A stretch of 64,000 bases of DNA, from NCBI RefSeq assembly GCF_019649055.1, contig NW_026570231.1:434001-498000 (forward strand). Reading direction: 5' to 3'. The notes beneath the pieces are model-generated. The model had not been told where the DNA came from. It saw only the letters and a program-made list of their open reading frames with translations, and made no database searches. This document shows, in pieces, positions 1 through 12,079 of the stretch (the first letter of the stretch is position 1; every line of letters begins with the position of its first letter). The position numbers and the translations under genes are program-made. The DNA is from Paramacrobiotus metropolitanus (Eukaryota; Tardigrada; Eutardigrada; Parachela; Macrobiotidae).

Positions 1-247
1 TTAACGTGCCTCGGAGCAGTTAACAATATTTGCGAAGAAAAACGCCGTTGTCTGCAGCAGTGCCGCAAATCGGTGAAATTCAATGTGTATGTGTCCTAAG
101 GCCATTGTGAACAAATAAGCCAGTCGAAAAAGAATTCAGCATTCTCGGCTTGCGAGTGTGTGTGTCAGGGCCCAGTTCCATACCGTTTTCCGCTACAGAT
201 TTCATTAGGGCGACAAGCGCCGCATTGATTTTCCACTTTGCTGTATA
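1..247 (+). other. Upstream/5' UTR region of the cytochrome b561 gene
   Basis: No open reading frame with coding character is visible before the ATG at 248. I take this as promoter and 5' untranslated sequence of the b561 gene. No clear TATA box or other element could be assigned. Confidence 0.4.
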
Positions 248-1943
248 ATGGCTCGCTCGCGGTTTTCCCATGAAGAAGTGGTCAGGGAACGGGTGGATGT
301 CCGTGTCAATGATGAGGGACATGGCACACGTGGACCCGACAGCAGCTTCTATAAACGTCTGGTCTGGTGGTGCGCCACATACATTTTCTTGGCCCTGTTG
401 GCGCTGATTCTCATTGTGGCCTGGTGTATCCGCTCCAACATGGGATATGCATGGAAGGACTTCGCCCATATGACCGGCTCCATCAACTACCATGGAACAT
501 TCATGATTGTCGCCTTTGTTACGCTGAACGGCATTGGTACGTGCAAAATATAACGAACTGACCTTTTTTCCAGAGCTGGATGATGTGTGTTATAACATCG
601 ATACTGTGTGTCTTGCAGCCGATGTGCTGTATCGAATGTGCCGCAATAGCAACAGGTTGTCGGTGAAGATTGCCCACGCTACCATCCAGACATTCGGTTT
701 CTGCTTCATTGTCACCGCTCTGTGTGCTGTCTTCTGGTGGCACGACGCCAGGAATCGCCCGAATCTCCAGTCCACTCACAGCTGGATTGGTTTGCTGATC
801 GTCCTGCTGTATGCGTTGCAGGTAAATGGTTACTGATTTCTACTACTGCAACACTATCTCTAGATGTTACGGCGAACCCCAAAACTTTTTGTTGTTGAAA
901 AATTAATTCCAAAGACTTTTTAATTACTCAAGTTAAAAATTCTTATTTGTCTTCTGAACGTTTTAATAATTTTAGTGGGTTGTCGGCTTCTTCGGCCTTC
1001 TCTTCCCCGGCTTCCGCGCTCCTCTGCGTGCAAGTTACTTGCCTTATCACAAATTTACCGGTCGCAGCATCTTCTTGTTGGCGATGGCCAATACTTTAAT
1101 TGGTCTGAACAAGGTCAGCGCCGGGTCGAGTTTGATTAACTGTTTAGCACTGATCATCATCCTGTACACCATTAATGGCGGCTACCTGTTGGGACGAGAC
1201 GATTACGATATCAACTACGGAGCGCCACCGGGCTACAATGAGGACGAAGTGCGACGCTCATCCGGCGGAAGCCGACACAGTGGCGGACATGTCGTGACCA
1301 GCCCGGACGAAGCTAGTAAGTACTCTAGGTTCCAGAATTAGTTTAAGTTAATTAAATATATACAGACGCGTTGCAAAAAAGGTTGGCTGTTGTTATATAT
1401 TATTTAATGCTGGCGTTAAATCTGCAGGCAATATGTACATCAATATTGCAGGAACGCAAGGCACCGGTCACTATCAGGCCATGGCAGAGGATCCAGCCAT
1501 TAAAGTAAGCACGACTTTTTTAGTACAGTGATACTGGCATCAAACACTACCTGCATAATTGACATAAAAAAGAATTCAAATTTAAACGGAGTGAATACGG
1601 AACACGTAGTATCTTTTGGGTATGCGCGCTGCTGTTCATTGTATCGCATTTTTACGAATAAACTGCACGGAATTCTAAACCAATGCAGCATATGCATAAG
1701 TTACCGTACTGTGACCTTTACTGGCCGAAATTAGAGTAGAAAGATGAAATGCGTTATCTATATAAAACCGTTTCTTTTCTGATCGAGAATTGCTTTTCGG
1801 CTTTTTGTGAAAACGTTTTGCTGTTACAGGAAGCTATGGCTGTAGGCCGGGACACCTTCAGCAAATTCCATGATCGTTTGGAGCGCAAGAAAAATCTTGA
1901 TTTGGATGAAGTTGTACACACCAAAACAGTGGTTACAGAGTAG
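248..1943 (+). CDS. CYB561: Cytochrome b561 (transmembrane ascorbate/ferric reductase)
   Basis: Five exons join in phase: 248-536, 619-821, 976-1315, 1428-1504, 1830-1943, giving 340 residues. The protein moves electrons from cytosolic ascorbate across a vesicle, lysosomal or plasma membrane through two hemes. About six hydrophobic segments are visible. Candidate heme histidines lie in the contexts NYHGTF, KIAHATIQTF, STHSWIG and LPYHKFTGR, which match the four conserved histidines of the family. A hydrophilic tail of about 110 residues follows the last helix and is longer than in vertebrate CYB561. The start is the first ATG of the frame and precedes the first helix. The family is secure; which paralogue (chromaffin, duodenal or lysosomal type) is not. 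Confidence 0.92.
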
Positions 1944-2043
1944 AAATTTGTTTGAGAGTTCAACCATGGGTTTGTTAACAGTTTTTCGGGTAGCATGGTT
2001 GCTTTTGCATTTGGAATAATGGGTCAGTTTATCAGGTTTACTT

Positions 2044-2049
2044 AATAAA
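2044..2049 (+). promoter_or_regulatory. Polyadenylation signal AATAAA for CYB561
   Basis: AATAAA lies about 100 bases after the cytochrome b561 stop codon, a plausible distance for the mRNA 3' end. Confidence 0.45.
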
Positions 2050-2707
2050 ACGCCTGCTTTAGTAAAACATTGAAACCCCTTCAATTTTTGATGAATTGTG
2101 GTGTTGGTAGATTGTGTTTCGATGGCATTTGAGTTGTGGAAGATGTAACTCATACAACAAATTATAAGCACTGCAGATCGCCCGTCGCATCTATGTGTTC
2201 AGAAATAATTATTACAAAACCACTTCCGCAGAGATACACTGATACAGTTCCATGGAAATGCAGAGGCTGTAGGCTTTCTGATCTTTAAACCTCGCTTTTA
2301 CAAGGGCGTAAGTAATTTTTCGAAAACGCAGTTTCCCTTTGCAATATAACATAACACGTTGCATAGTAATTCAGCTGCATTTTCACAAAATGGGTCTTCT
2401 TTTGCAGTACAGACGTACAAAATGTTTTTGTAGTACCTTAAAAAATTTCTGCATTAAATGTTCAAACATTTTAATCTCAACCACTGGGCATAATTGCGAA
2501 AACTATAAAGCACAAAGTCACAAACTATAAAGCACCGGCACCTGGCAAAATTGGAGTATATCAAATATTGATACTTTAGGATCACAGTCACATGTAACCG
2601 TCAGTTAAATTGGTCCAATGAAAACACGAGAGGGGAAAGACGGCCAAACGCCGCCACAAGTTTTTCGAGAATTTGAATTTTTTCGTCGCAGAGAACTTTC
2701 TACGTTG
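2050..2707. other. Intergenic region between tail-to-tail genes
   Basis: AT-rich sequence between the 3' ends of the cytochrome b561 and GLMP genes. I see only short chance open frames and no RNA gene; it probably holds both 3' UTRs. Confidence 0.4.
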
Positions 2708-4833
2708 CTAACCCAAAGTCTGATAGTTTGTTGTTGTTTCTGTCACCAAAAGCCCGGCTTCCCTCTCCCTTCTTCGTCGCTTAATCTTGAGATAAACGAC
2801 ATAGACCACTCCCACCAAGATCAAGGCCGCAGGAACACCAAATCCGATACCAATGATCAGCTTAATTTTGCTGGTCGGTTGATCAACAGGCGCCTGGCCC
2901 AAACCAAGCTCACATGTCCTACGAAACAGAAAAAACAACCGTTTTTTTCACGTCGGTCTAAACTCAGCGTAGATATTTTTCCAGTAGTATTACTGCTAAA
3001 ACATAATACACGAACTCTTAATTATAACTCAACAAGAACCTTCGTGAAATTAACTGCAAATATGCTCTACTGGGAAAAATCCAATTTTAGTAAATAAAAC
3101 AAATCCGATTGTAATAGGAGCACTGCAACATTTCCTACCGTAACGTCTTTAAGATTGAGTATAAAGAAACTATAAACGTAATTCGTACCAGTCCTGATAA
3201 GCTGTAGAATTGTAGAACCCATCGTCCGTTTGACCAAGGCTAACGTTAAAACGTAGCAGAGTATTTCCAGGATCGGTGATGCCAGCCAAACCCAGTAACA
3301 AGGAATCGGGCACGTCCGAGAGACTTGCATTAAAAGACAATGTGGCGTTTCTTACACTTCCGGTCTGTGAGCGCGTCGAATCGCTGACACCAGGGTTCGC
3401 TGCAGTGTACACCACAGGTCGCCATTGCAAATACGTATCGGCACCGGAAATTTTTTCTGTCTGTGAAACAAAACTGTCTTACACAAGAAAAATCAGCAAA
3501 CGAGACAAGAAAAAACGACAGCAAACGACAGGCTGCGGCAGCATGCGCATGAGAACTGACAAACACGGTTCTCACCGTAAATATTCCGGGGGAAAATTCA
3601 TCACTGATAGACTTGTCAATGGAATGCACAGCTGGTCTTCTGGATGAATCATTGGAGGCGAAGATCATATCCAATGCAAATCGCGAATGATTGAAGTGGA
3701 CGGCAGTCTGGTTGAGTATAATACGAGCAGTCACGGAGCTAGGCATAATTTGCATCCGAGGTGGCAATGCTGCACGAGATGGGTCAAGATGGGCTCTTAA
3801 CTGCAATAAAAATCGAAATCAAGATTTCGCAGCTTCCAGGCGTTCAGTAAGCGTACCTCGATCGTAATATTGTTATCGCGAGGAGTCCTTCCGAAGGTTC
3901 CCACAAAGGTGGCCAAAAACACGCCATCCCCTTCCGTTTTGACGGAAGCATTGTACCAATGTGCCTCTGCAAATGGGTGAATAATGGTACTGGATTTATT
4001 GGTTAGCTGCCCGGTATTGTCGACATCATCCCATTCGATCAGCTGAAGATAGAAAGAAAAAATATGCGCGGACAGCATAATGCAGGTGCATGACATAATT
4101 ACAAGCGAGTAGAAGACTTAATTTCCGAATTTTCTCACAAATAACATTCTGTCCAAAACTTACATTGGCCAGGGCAAAGCCGGCATATCGTTTGCTGTTC
4201 GGCACCAAAAAGGGGACTTCCGGTTTATTATCCTGTATGAACTCCGGCCATGCAATTCCTGGATCACTGGCATCGGTGTCGGGAGCGATTTCGGCGATCA
4301 GAACCGTGGGTGCATCAATCGTACTCCAGTAAATTTTGTACCGCGGATCCGTCGTGTTCGGCCGGGGATTGTAGGAAATCACATAGAGTAAGTTGTTGGA
4401 AAAAGGAGCAGGTGCGCCATCATGAGCGCATTCTTCCGGTCCGAGAGGACAACGCGGATTGAGGGCAATGTTAAGCTGAAAGCCATCAAAGTATTTTAAT
4501 AACAGCACTTCTACTGCATTATTTTGGGCAGTGCATGCTGAACTATTCACAAAAGAGCGAGCTTTCACAGCAGCTAAATGAATCGCTAACCCATTTTCTC
4601 ACGAATACCATTCAAATCTTGAAGGGCATGCTTCATGAACCGCCGTTTGTCTACCAACTAATTGTATAACTCACGGCATAAACATAATAAAATAATCTAA
4701 TATGGAAAGAAGTGAAAGAGTTCCCGTGTTTTCTTTTGAAAATTATTTACGTACGTACGGTTCGATCGCTCGCATTCACCATCAGCACCACCGACGCAAA
4801 GCACAACAATCCTTTCCACGTCCAGCTCTCCAT
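2708..4833 (-). CDS. GLMP: Glycosylated lysosomal membrane protein (GLMP) homologue
   Basis: Six exons on the minus strand: 4833-4759, 4475-4164, 4042-3857, 3800-3576, 3460-3189, 2918-2708, coding for 426 residues (human GLMP about 406). In vertebrates GLMP is the partner that stabilises the lysosomal transporter MFSD1. The first exon encodes only a signal peptide of 25 residues. The lumenal domain carries many N-glycosylation sequons and family landmarks: LIEWDDVDNTG, an SID...DEFSPGIF block and QWRPVVY. A single membrane helix near the C terminus is followed by a basic stretch and a tail ending NYQTLG, in which YQTL fits the YxxPhi lysosomal sorting signal. It lies head to head with the carbonyl reductase gene. 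Confidence 0.9.
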
Positions 4834-5420
4834 AGTGAAACAGCTTGCGGTTGATGACTTGATCCCTCCAGATGCACTGATCATATGCGAAAATGGATGG
4901 AATCCCCAAATTCCGATAATACGACTGATTACGCTAATGTGGGCAGACGATGACAGATTACATGACCATGATAATGTTCATTATCGTGCGTGCTATCGCT
5001 GACGTGCGATGCGAAGTGCTGCCACTAGCATGTGATTCATACATTCAAAACGCATTTGCAGGTAAAAGATGAATATTATTCGAACATTTATTATCGTGCC
5101 GAACGGAAACTGCGGTATACGATGCTTTAGAAGCGGCGGACGAGTTAGCAAATCAAATGCTTACCTAGTTTTGCAAGAATGAAACAGCTGATTGTCGGTT
5201 TGCTGGTTGTGTAAACAGACAAATCAGCCAACGCAAAATATTGCTGTGGTTCATCTATACGCCGCTACGGAAACGAAAAAACGGGCGTACAACTCAGACG
5301 AGTATACAGCCATACGCTTTTGCTAACACAGAGTATGCTTTGGATCACGCAAAAGCAGTTTTCCAAGCAAATACCGTACTTATTCTAACATTAAGCTGCG
5401 AGCCGTTGTTTTAAATAAAA
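4834..5420. promoter_or_regulatory. Divergent promoter region between GLMP and CBR1-like genes
   Basis: About 590 bases separate the start codons of two divergently transcribed genes. No coding exon is visible inside, so this region probably carries both promoters. No specific factor site was recognised. Confidence 0.45.
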
Positions 5421-7199
5421 ATGTCTAGCGGAACTCCTGTGGCACTGGTAAGTACGTGATTCGATTGTCCAGCAAGATGAAAATTTAATGTCATTGCAGC
5501 TATTACCTTTAGATGATTAAAATATAATTTGTACTGAAAACGTGTTTACTTGTTTCCTTCAGAAACATACAGTATCTAACATCATGTTATATATTATTTT
5601 GTATACTTCCGTAGGTGACCGGCGCGAACAAAGGGATTGGATTCGGCATTGTGCGTGAACTTTGCCGTCAGACAAACGGAACAATTTATTTAGCAGGTAA
5701 AAGTTTAGAAGTATGTGGTTTTTAATCGATCGTTTAAAGCGCAATGCCTTCAAAAAAGGTATGGCAGCATCGATTTTTCACAAGCCCTTTTGTGGTTCAT
5801 TTTAGCACGTGACCAGGCAAGAGGACAAGATGCTGTGCAGCTTCTGAAAGACGAAGGCTTAAACGCAAACTTTCTTCGGCTTGATGTTACCGATGTAAAA
5901 AGCATCGAGAGTGCGAGAGATTTCATAAAGAACAAACATGGAGGATTGGATATTCTTATCAACAATGCCGGTATATTTGTGGTGCGTAAGTTAAACCCCC
6001 AGTGAAGTGATTATAAGGAAATATGTTTTGCGCTAACGCACCGGATAAGTTACGTAATTGTGAAGTCAAATTGTTTAGGGTACTGTGGCGGACAAAGATC
6101 GCGTCCCATCTGCAGAAGCTGCGAAAACGACTTTGGCTACCAATTTTACCGGTCTTTTGGATGTATGCAATATTATGTTTCCGCTATTACGACCGCATGC
6201 CAGGTACAAAGCAGCTGTTAACGGCTAGAACGACACTAAAGATTATCCGAGTATTACGTTTAAGTACTTTATAATTGTTCACTGGAATAAATGTATAAGA
6301 GTACTTATATATTCTGTACATACATACCTACCCTGTATTTGTAACTGTTTGTAAAATATGTAAATGTTTTGTATATGCTTACTCTGTATAATTTTTGCAA
6401 TAACGGAGCTTTTTTCTAGGGTTGTCAATGTCTCCAGCAGCTTGGGTAGTTTACGGTCTTTAAAAATTGATGCCCTTAAACAACGGCTGGTTGCGGATGA
6501 CCTTACTATTCTGGAGCTGGAAAAGATGGTCCAAGATTATATTCGGTAAACGGGCAAATACTTGTGACCTGAGCGTTTTACAAGCACATCAAAGACCATT
6601 TGCACAGGATATCTCGAAAAATTATAAAACATAAAGACTGTACAGGACTGCCGAGGACAACAAATTGGAGAATTCGGGCTATCCTGGAGCTTTTGGTCCG
6701 TATGCGTTTTCCAAAATCCTAGTCACAGCGTTAACACGTGTCCAACAGAGAATGTTTGATCGACAAAACAAAAATCAAGACATCGTCGTTAATGCGGTAA
6801 GCTGCAGTTAAATAATGGCGAAGTGGGACTATGCACAACTGCGATTGTTGTGTTCTCGAAAATATGTTCAAACATCTTTGGGTATGTATCCGGATCAGGT
6901 GTGCCCTGGATTTGTCGCAACCGATATGAATCAACATCAAGGATTCAAAACCATTGAACAAGGAGCGGACTCACCGGTAATTGTCTGTTTATACTCGTAT
7001 ATTACTGGTTCCGCCAGAGATGGGACAGAGTGGCTGAAATTTGAATTTTACTAATTCTTGTTAATATGTAACCAGCCCTGATTGCCCACAGGTTTATCTC
7101 GCATTACTTCCGCCACAGCAAAACGATTTGGTGCATCCACGGGGACAACTGATTTCTGAGAGAATTGTGAAAAATTGGATCGAAGATCAAGTACAGTAA
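5421..7199 (+). CDS. CBR1: Carbonyl reductase (NADPH), short-chain dehydrogenase, CBR1-like
   Basis: Eight exons: 5421-5447, 5615-5696, 5806-5981, 6079-6203, 6420-6545, 6646-6796, 6899-6976, 7092-7199, giving 290 residues (human CBR1 is 277). CBR1 reduces carbonyl compounds with NADPH in the cytosol. The Rossmann cofactor motif VTGANKGIG follows a nine-residue first exon. LDILINNAG is the second family motif. The catalytic serine lies in RVVNVSSSLG and the YxxxK pair in PYAFSK. The C-terminal ISERIVKNW block matches CBR1 VSEKRVEQW. All key residues are present, so the enzyme should be active. Confidence 0.95.
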
Positions 7200-7210
7200 T
7201 TTGAAAGATA

Positions 7211-7216
7211 AATAAA
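7211..7216 (+). promoter_or_regulatory. Polyadenylation signal AATAAA for the CBR1-like gene
   Basis: AATAAA occurs 12 bases after the stop codon of the carbonyl reductase, implying a very short 3' UTR. Confidence 0.55.
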
Positions 7217-7807
7217 GTGTGCTTAAAAGTATAAATTCTATAAAATTAAATTAACATTTGCGGTTATTTTTATTTCAAATAACTGCAGTACAAATCTGTA
7301 ACGACATCTGCATTTTCTACAGTGATACTGTGGCTGCCCGCCATCCTGCGTTTTCAAAAAGCATCCCACATCCAAATTTTCCCGGAAATAACGACAACCC
7401 GGAAATAACAGCATTCCCATACATGGACCCAAATCGTTCTTATTAAAGCAACTTTCATTAAATTCGTTCGGTTCGAGCCGTGCGTGACAGTATACTGACG
7501 TTTTAAACGTTCTTATGAGTGCGACTGCGACCAATTAAATAAGTATTATGCTGATATCAGCCACTGTTATGTAAAACAAATTCAGCCAAATTCTAATGTG
7601 ACCCTTAATTCCACAATCAAATTTCTGATAAAACAAGAATGTACCGTACAGTTAATTCCACTAGGACTAATCAGCAAACTCTAATGGGATAGTATAGATA
7701 TGTTATATCAAAATCCTATCAGATTAAGATCGACGGCCTGTCTGATTTTAAGTCCTATAATTATGCAACAACATCTTTTTTCACTTCGACCGTGCACCTT
7801 AGATCTT
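7217..7807. other. Intergenic region between tail-to-tail genes
   Basis: AT-rich stretch between the 3' ends of the carbonyl reductase and sterol reductase genes. I see only short chance frames. Confidence 0.4.
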
Positions 7808-10174
7808 TTAAAATATCAAAGGAAATATTCTCCAAGGCACTTTTATGCAATACTGATTCCACGCATCGCCATATTTCTTTCGGCATGTTTGCTCATCGCG
7901 GATTTCTCGATGAATAAGGAGAGTAAACATATACACATAATAGACCATCGGGTACAAGCTTCCAAATCCTAAAATAAAAATGTAACGAACAACCTGAAAG
8001 GAGACCAAGCTGGTATACGTTCGTACCGCAAACTATGGTCCATCCAACAGTCATCAGCAAGTCACCGAGGTAATTCGGATGTCGAACAAAGCACCACCAA
8101 CCGCCGCAAAGCAGATCCTTCCCAGGAACAGAGGTGGGAATCGTCCTAAATCCTGCATAAAAAGGAATTGCCCTGAATACTCGTACCGTTTGTGTTTTGT
8201 GCATGCATGCAGTTGATCTTGTCTCTTACAAGGCGCTTTCTTGCTAAATTAAGAATAAGCTAGAACTATCTGTACAGTATTTCATGCAAGTAGAAATAAC
8301 TGGCGAGAGAAATACAAAAAGCGCACGGGAAAACGTCAGTTCTTATTAGATAACCTTACCGCAAATGCAAATCAATAAGCACGTTTTCAAATCATTCGGT
8401 AGATATCAACTTCAGATTAAATAAGCGCTATAAACAGCAACAATATGGAATGGTTACATCGCAGTCACCTTCCAATCGAACATCCTTTGGATTACCACGG
8501 AAAATATTTTTCTGTAAATTGCTTTGCCGGAAAATACGATATCCAACAACTGCAATGCATAACATCAAGAAATAAAAAAGTATAATGCTAATCATTACGC
8601 TTGTTTTCAAGAAGAATTGACGTACCATGAAACCCAATGGACAATAAGATAACCCATAGTGATACTTGGGGTCGAAGCCGGACCAAATACTGCGTCTGAC
8701 TGGAGTAAAAAAACGGCACCCAAGCCAGATCACCAAAGGCCAACATGAAGCCGAAACCTTCTTCGATGATATCCTTGGTGGACAAAACGGCCGGCTTGTG
8801 ATGAAAAAATCGTAAATCAGCACGTGAATATGGTTAAACGCGCAAAAAATTGCGAGTTAAACGTTTCATTACCTCAAACCACAGAGCATCACCAACATAC
8901 CAAGCATGGTACACTGTGAGGATGACCGGTGCCAGTGAAACTGTTCCGCTGGTGTTGTATTCCCAGGCTAGCATACTGAGGTCCAGGATTACCTACAGTC
9001 CAGCTCGTATCTCATTATCACACACATTTTACTCACTTAATAATGGCTATACAAAAATACTGTGCATCAGAGGTCATTAAGTATTGCCATTATGAACGAA
9101 CTACAAGCCAAATTCAGCTTCAAATACTCATAAAAAGCGGCAGGTCATTCTTTTACTTGCAAAATGCAATCAAAACTTAGTTTTACCTACCCACCCGATC
9201 AATCCCGGCCGCAATTCGCACACGAATTTCCAGTCGAAAAATCCACTTCGAGGGTTTAGCTCTCGTCCCATGAAGAAATCATACAGAGGATTTCCTGTGA
9301 CAGATTGGCGTATAAGCGCAGTTCGTACAATAATAGGTAATCTGTGTTTAATCTATTAATGGCACTAACAATTGGAAGCCTTTCGTGTAAAAGGATTTTA
9401 CAAACGACAACGCATTCGAAGGTTGAGAAATACCGGTTTATCATTACCTGAAGTCCCGTGTATGGACAGTTCAACATCTGCTTTCCCCAATGACCTTCGG
9501 TACAGATATAATGAAAGCAGTCCAACGCCAATTACCGTTGAAACGTACAACGGAATTATATTACTGAAGATTTCGTGCAGCGGAAAGGAATAGAACCAGC
9601 ACAAGATGGCACTGACGATGATCGTAGCAATAAAAGCAATGAATGCTGCAATGATACAAATTTTGATAAATTGGTGTTAAATTGTAAATTAGTACAATGT
9701 AATATCGTAATAAATTGGGCAAATGCGTGCAATCACTGCAATGTAATTATAAGTCAAAGGTAATACACTATCACATAGTTCCAGAACAAATTTCTTAGGC
9801 TCTTACCGTTACACCGATACTGTAACTTTTTCCCCGTCTTGAGAGGAAGTCCATTCACGATTTTTCCAAAGGGAAGCAAGTAAAAAATTGCTTGAAACGC
9901 AAACCACCCGGCAACCCACAGTAAACTACGGAAACTAAATGCATTTCCCAAAATATCATGGACATCCGGCTGCAAATTACAAGTGTTCGATATGATATCA
10001 AGTCTGCAAAACTGACTTTTGGGAACATGTGCATGTTCAGCGACATACCGTAATGTATGTAATGAGGAATAAAACGAAAAGTGGAAGACCGACTATTATC
10101 CCGGTTACTCCAACCGGCCCTCCAAATGCATACTCGGGATTATTTTTTGATGTTTTAAGCGGTATAGCGTCCAT
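7808..10174 (-). CDS. TM7SF2: Delta(14)-sterol reductase, TM7SF2/LBR family
   Basis: Nine exons: 10174-10049, 9969-9807, 9645-9448, 9294-9191, 8992-8873, 8794-8626, 8549-8469, 8152-8027, 7968-7808, coding for 415 residues (human TM7SF2 is 418). The family reduces the C14 double bond of sterol intermediates in the ER membrane; LBR adds a nuclear-envelope role through an N-terminal Tudor region. Here the protein starts just before the first helix ([10 protein letters not shown]), so it has the short TM7SF2 layout with no Tudor domain. Landmarks include [57 protein letters not shown] and [10 protein letters not shown]. An in-frame stop upstream of the chosen ATG supports this start. Confidence 0.93.
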
Positions 10175-10982
10175 CTTATCCTTCTGTGATCCAATAGGCG
10201 CAGTGTACCGTGTTACCACGCGAAAGCCAAATGCATTTGAGGATTGCAAAGCGAATTAAAAGTACTCGTAAAGGTAAAATATTTTAGAAGTCGAAAAACA
10301 TTGTCAAATCCAGAATACCCTTTAGGTTGCTTAATGGACGAAATACTGTAATCATGTCGGCTTCACGTACTGTGCTGTACTCGTATTGCCAATTATTTGC
10401 AACCAATCTAGTAGTAGCTAATTAAAGTATTTAGTATTTACCTTACCGTAATGAACTGTCAGATACAGAAACCGGTGAAAAGTATGTTCAAACTTCAAAG
10501 GGCGCAGTGATCCAACGCGAGTATTCGTCTGCCAACGATCTGCCGATCTGACCTGACAAAAGTAATAGGTACAACTCAAAATGGAGATTAAAATCAACTA
10601 AAATTTATTCACCAGTTCACTTTCACAATAAAATATGATGTATCTGTTACGAAATACGTACAGTATTCACTGAAATCAAACTTTTTCAAATTAATTACTT
10701 TTTATTAATTTTACACTCAGTAGTTTCACAGTTTCTTCTGCTTACAGACATGTCGGACAAACAGTAAAACAAAGCTCCACAGGGATCTAGGCACAAAATT
10801 TGTCAACTGTCAAAAATAAGTACTCAAAGATTATGCTGAGTTGTCGACAAAATCCGGGGCGCGCTCTCTGTCGTCCCGAGCGAATAAAAACAGCAACAGC
10901 ACTGATATGAGACGCTTAATTTGAGGAGTTCAAAATCGAAAGCAGCCAAAAACAAAACTACAAGACATACACCAACTTCCGG
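10175..10982. other. Upstream region of the sterol reductase gene and 3' flank of UQCC2
   Basis: No conserved coding exon found. A 5' untranslated exon of the sterol reductase gene is possible but not demonstrable. Confidence 0.35.
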
Positions 10983-11363
10983 TTATGGTTTAGGCGACTC
11001 CGGTTCCGGCAGTTCCCTTCGGAAGAGCTTGTTTTTGAGAACAGTGAAGGTCGAAGGCGGTTTTTGATTTGCAGCCGCCAGCACGTGGGTAGAAACGATC
11101 ATGGAACATCGTTCTCGCGATATGGCCATGCAGCCTGTCCGCCGTACTCGTTGAAACTTATTGCCGTGGTGGTTCGTGGCGATTCTCCGGAGGCTCTCGT
11201 AATAGGCATCACAAGTTGCACGGTCAGCTATTGGTGATGCGTCACCCATCCGGAAATATTCTCCCACCCTCTGGCGAATATGCGCCCCAAGGTCTCTTCC
11301 CGTTTTGCTGGGATCAAGCGGCCACATTTGGCAGATGGCGAGAAACCGCTTGTACATGCTCAT
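10983..11363 (-). CDS. UQCC2: UQCC2, complex III assembly factor (single exon)
   Basis: A single-exon frame codes for 126 residues, the same length as human UQCC2. The protein acts in the mitochondrial matrix, with UQCC1, in maturation of cytochrome b for respiratory complex III. The N terminus MSMYKRFLAICQMWPLDPS and the block GRDLGAHIRQRVGEYFR align well with the human protein, as does DAYYESLRRI. The frame stays open upstream of this ATG, but the family alignment begins here, which fixes the start. No intron is seen, unlike most neighbours. Confidence 0.92.
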   Translation of the reverse strand: MSMYKRFLAICQMWPLDPSKTGRDLGAHIRQRVGEYFRMGDASPIADRATCDAYYESLRRIATNHHGNKFQRVRRTGCMAISRERCSMIVSTHVLAAANQKPPSTFTVLKNKLFRRELPEPESPKP

Positions 11364-12079
11364 AGTTGCAATCAAAGAACGCAAGCAGACGGCTGCGATA
11401 TGGAAAAAAACTCTGCTGTGCTCAGTGCACCGGCGTATGATCGTCACGATCCCACGGATGAAAACGTTTACGGTATGTCGGAGAAGTCGCAAGAGTCGGC
11501 AAGGCTGTTAAGAATGCGAATCCATCCGAAGCAGAAGTAGCGTAACAAAAATGCAGCAACCAACCGCTTGTGATCTCATCCAAACAACTTACCGTATAAT
11601 CCACGCTGTAGCAGTGTAGCATAAACAAAAACCACAAAGTTGTTCTGGCAAGCAGGCAACCAAATCAAGAGGGAACGCAAAAGTAAAAAAGGTACGAGTA
11701 GTCATTAGTCCTTACTCGTACATTCGTACTTAAAACGTAAATTTTTAATTGTTTTGTTAGATTTATTTTACAAAAATTTTACGCTAAAACTGTTTTGTAA
11801 TTTTATAACTGTTGTGCAACGAACATTCCCCTGGGTGTCGACATCTACCGCTCGAGCTTCTGATATCTTTGCGGCAGTTAGGCACGGTAGCTTCGAAACG
11901 GAGCCTGGTCGAAAACCGAAATGTTTTTTTCGATTTTTTTCGGCTAACTTCTAACAGCTACTGCTGTAGACTGTAGTCAACATTTCGTTTCCGAATGTGA
12001 TGCTATATTTTATTTTAATAGTAAATGCGCTTTTGGAAGATATTCTAAATGCTACGTTTCGATAGCATATGGGACTACC
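11364..12079. promoter_or_regulatory. Divergent promoter region between UQCC2 and the SLC35F-like gene
   Basis: About 715 bases separate two divergent start codons. No coding exon of a conserved family is visible; a T-rich stretch lies near 11740-11800. Probably holds both promoters. Confidence 0.4.

Noticed and set aside
11280-11637. Overlapping frames opposite and upstream of UQCC2
   Set aside because: They are shadows of the UQCC2 coding frame or extensions upstream of the family start.
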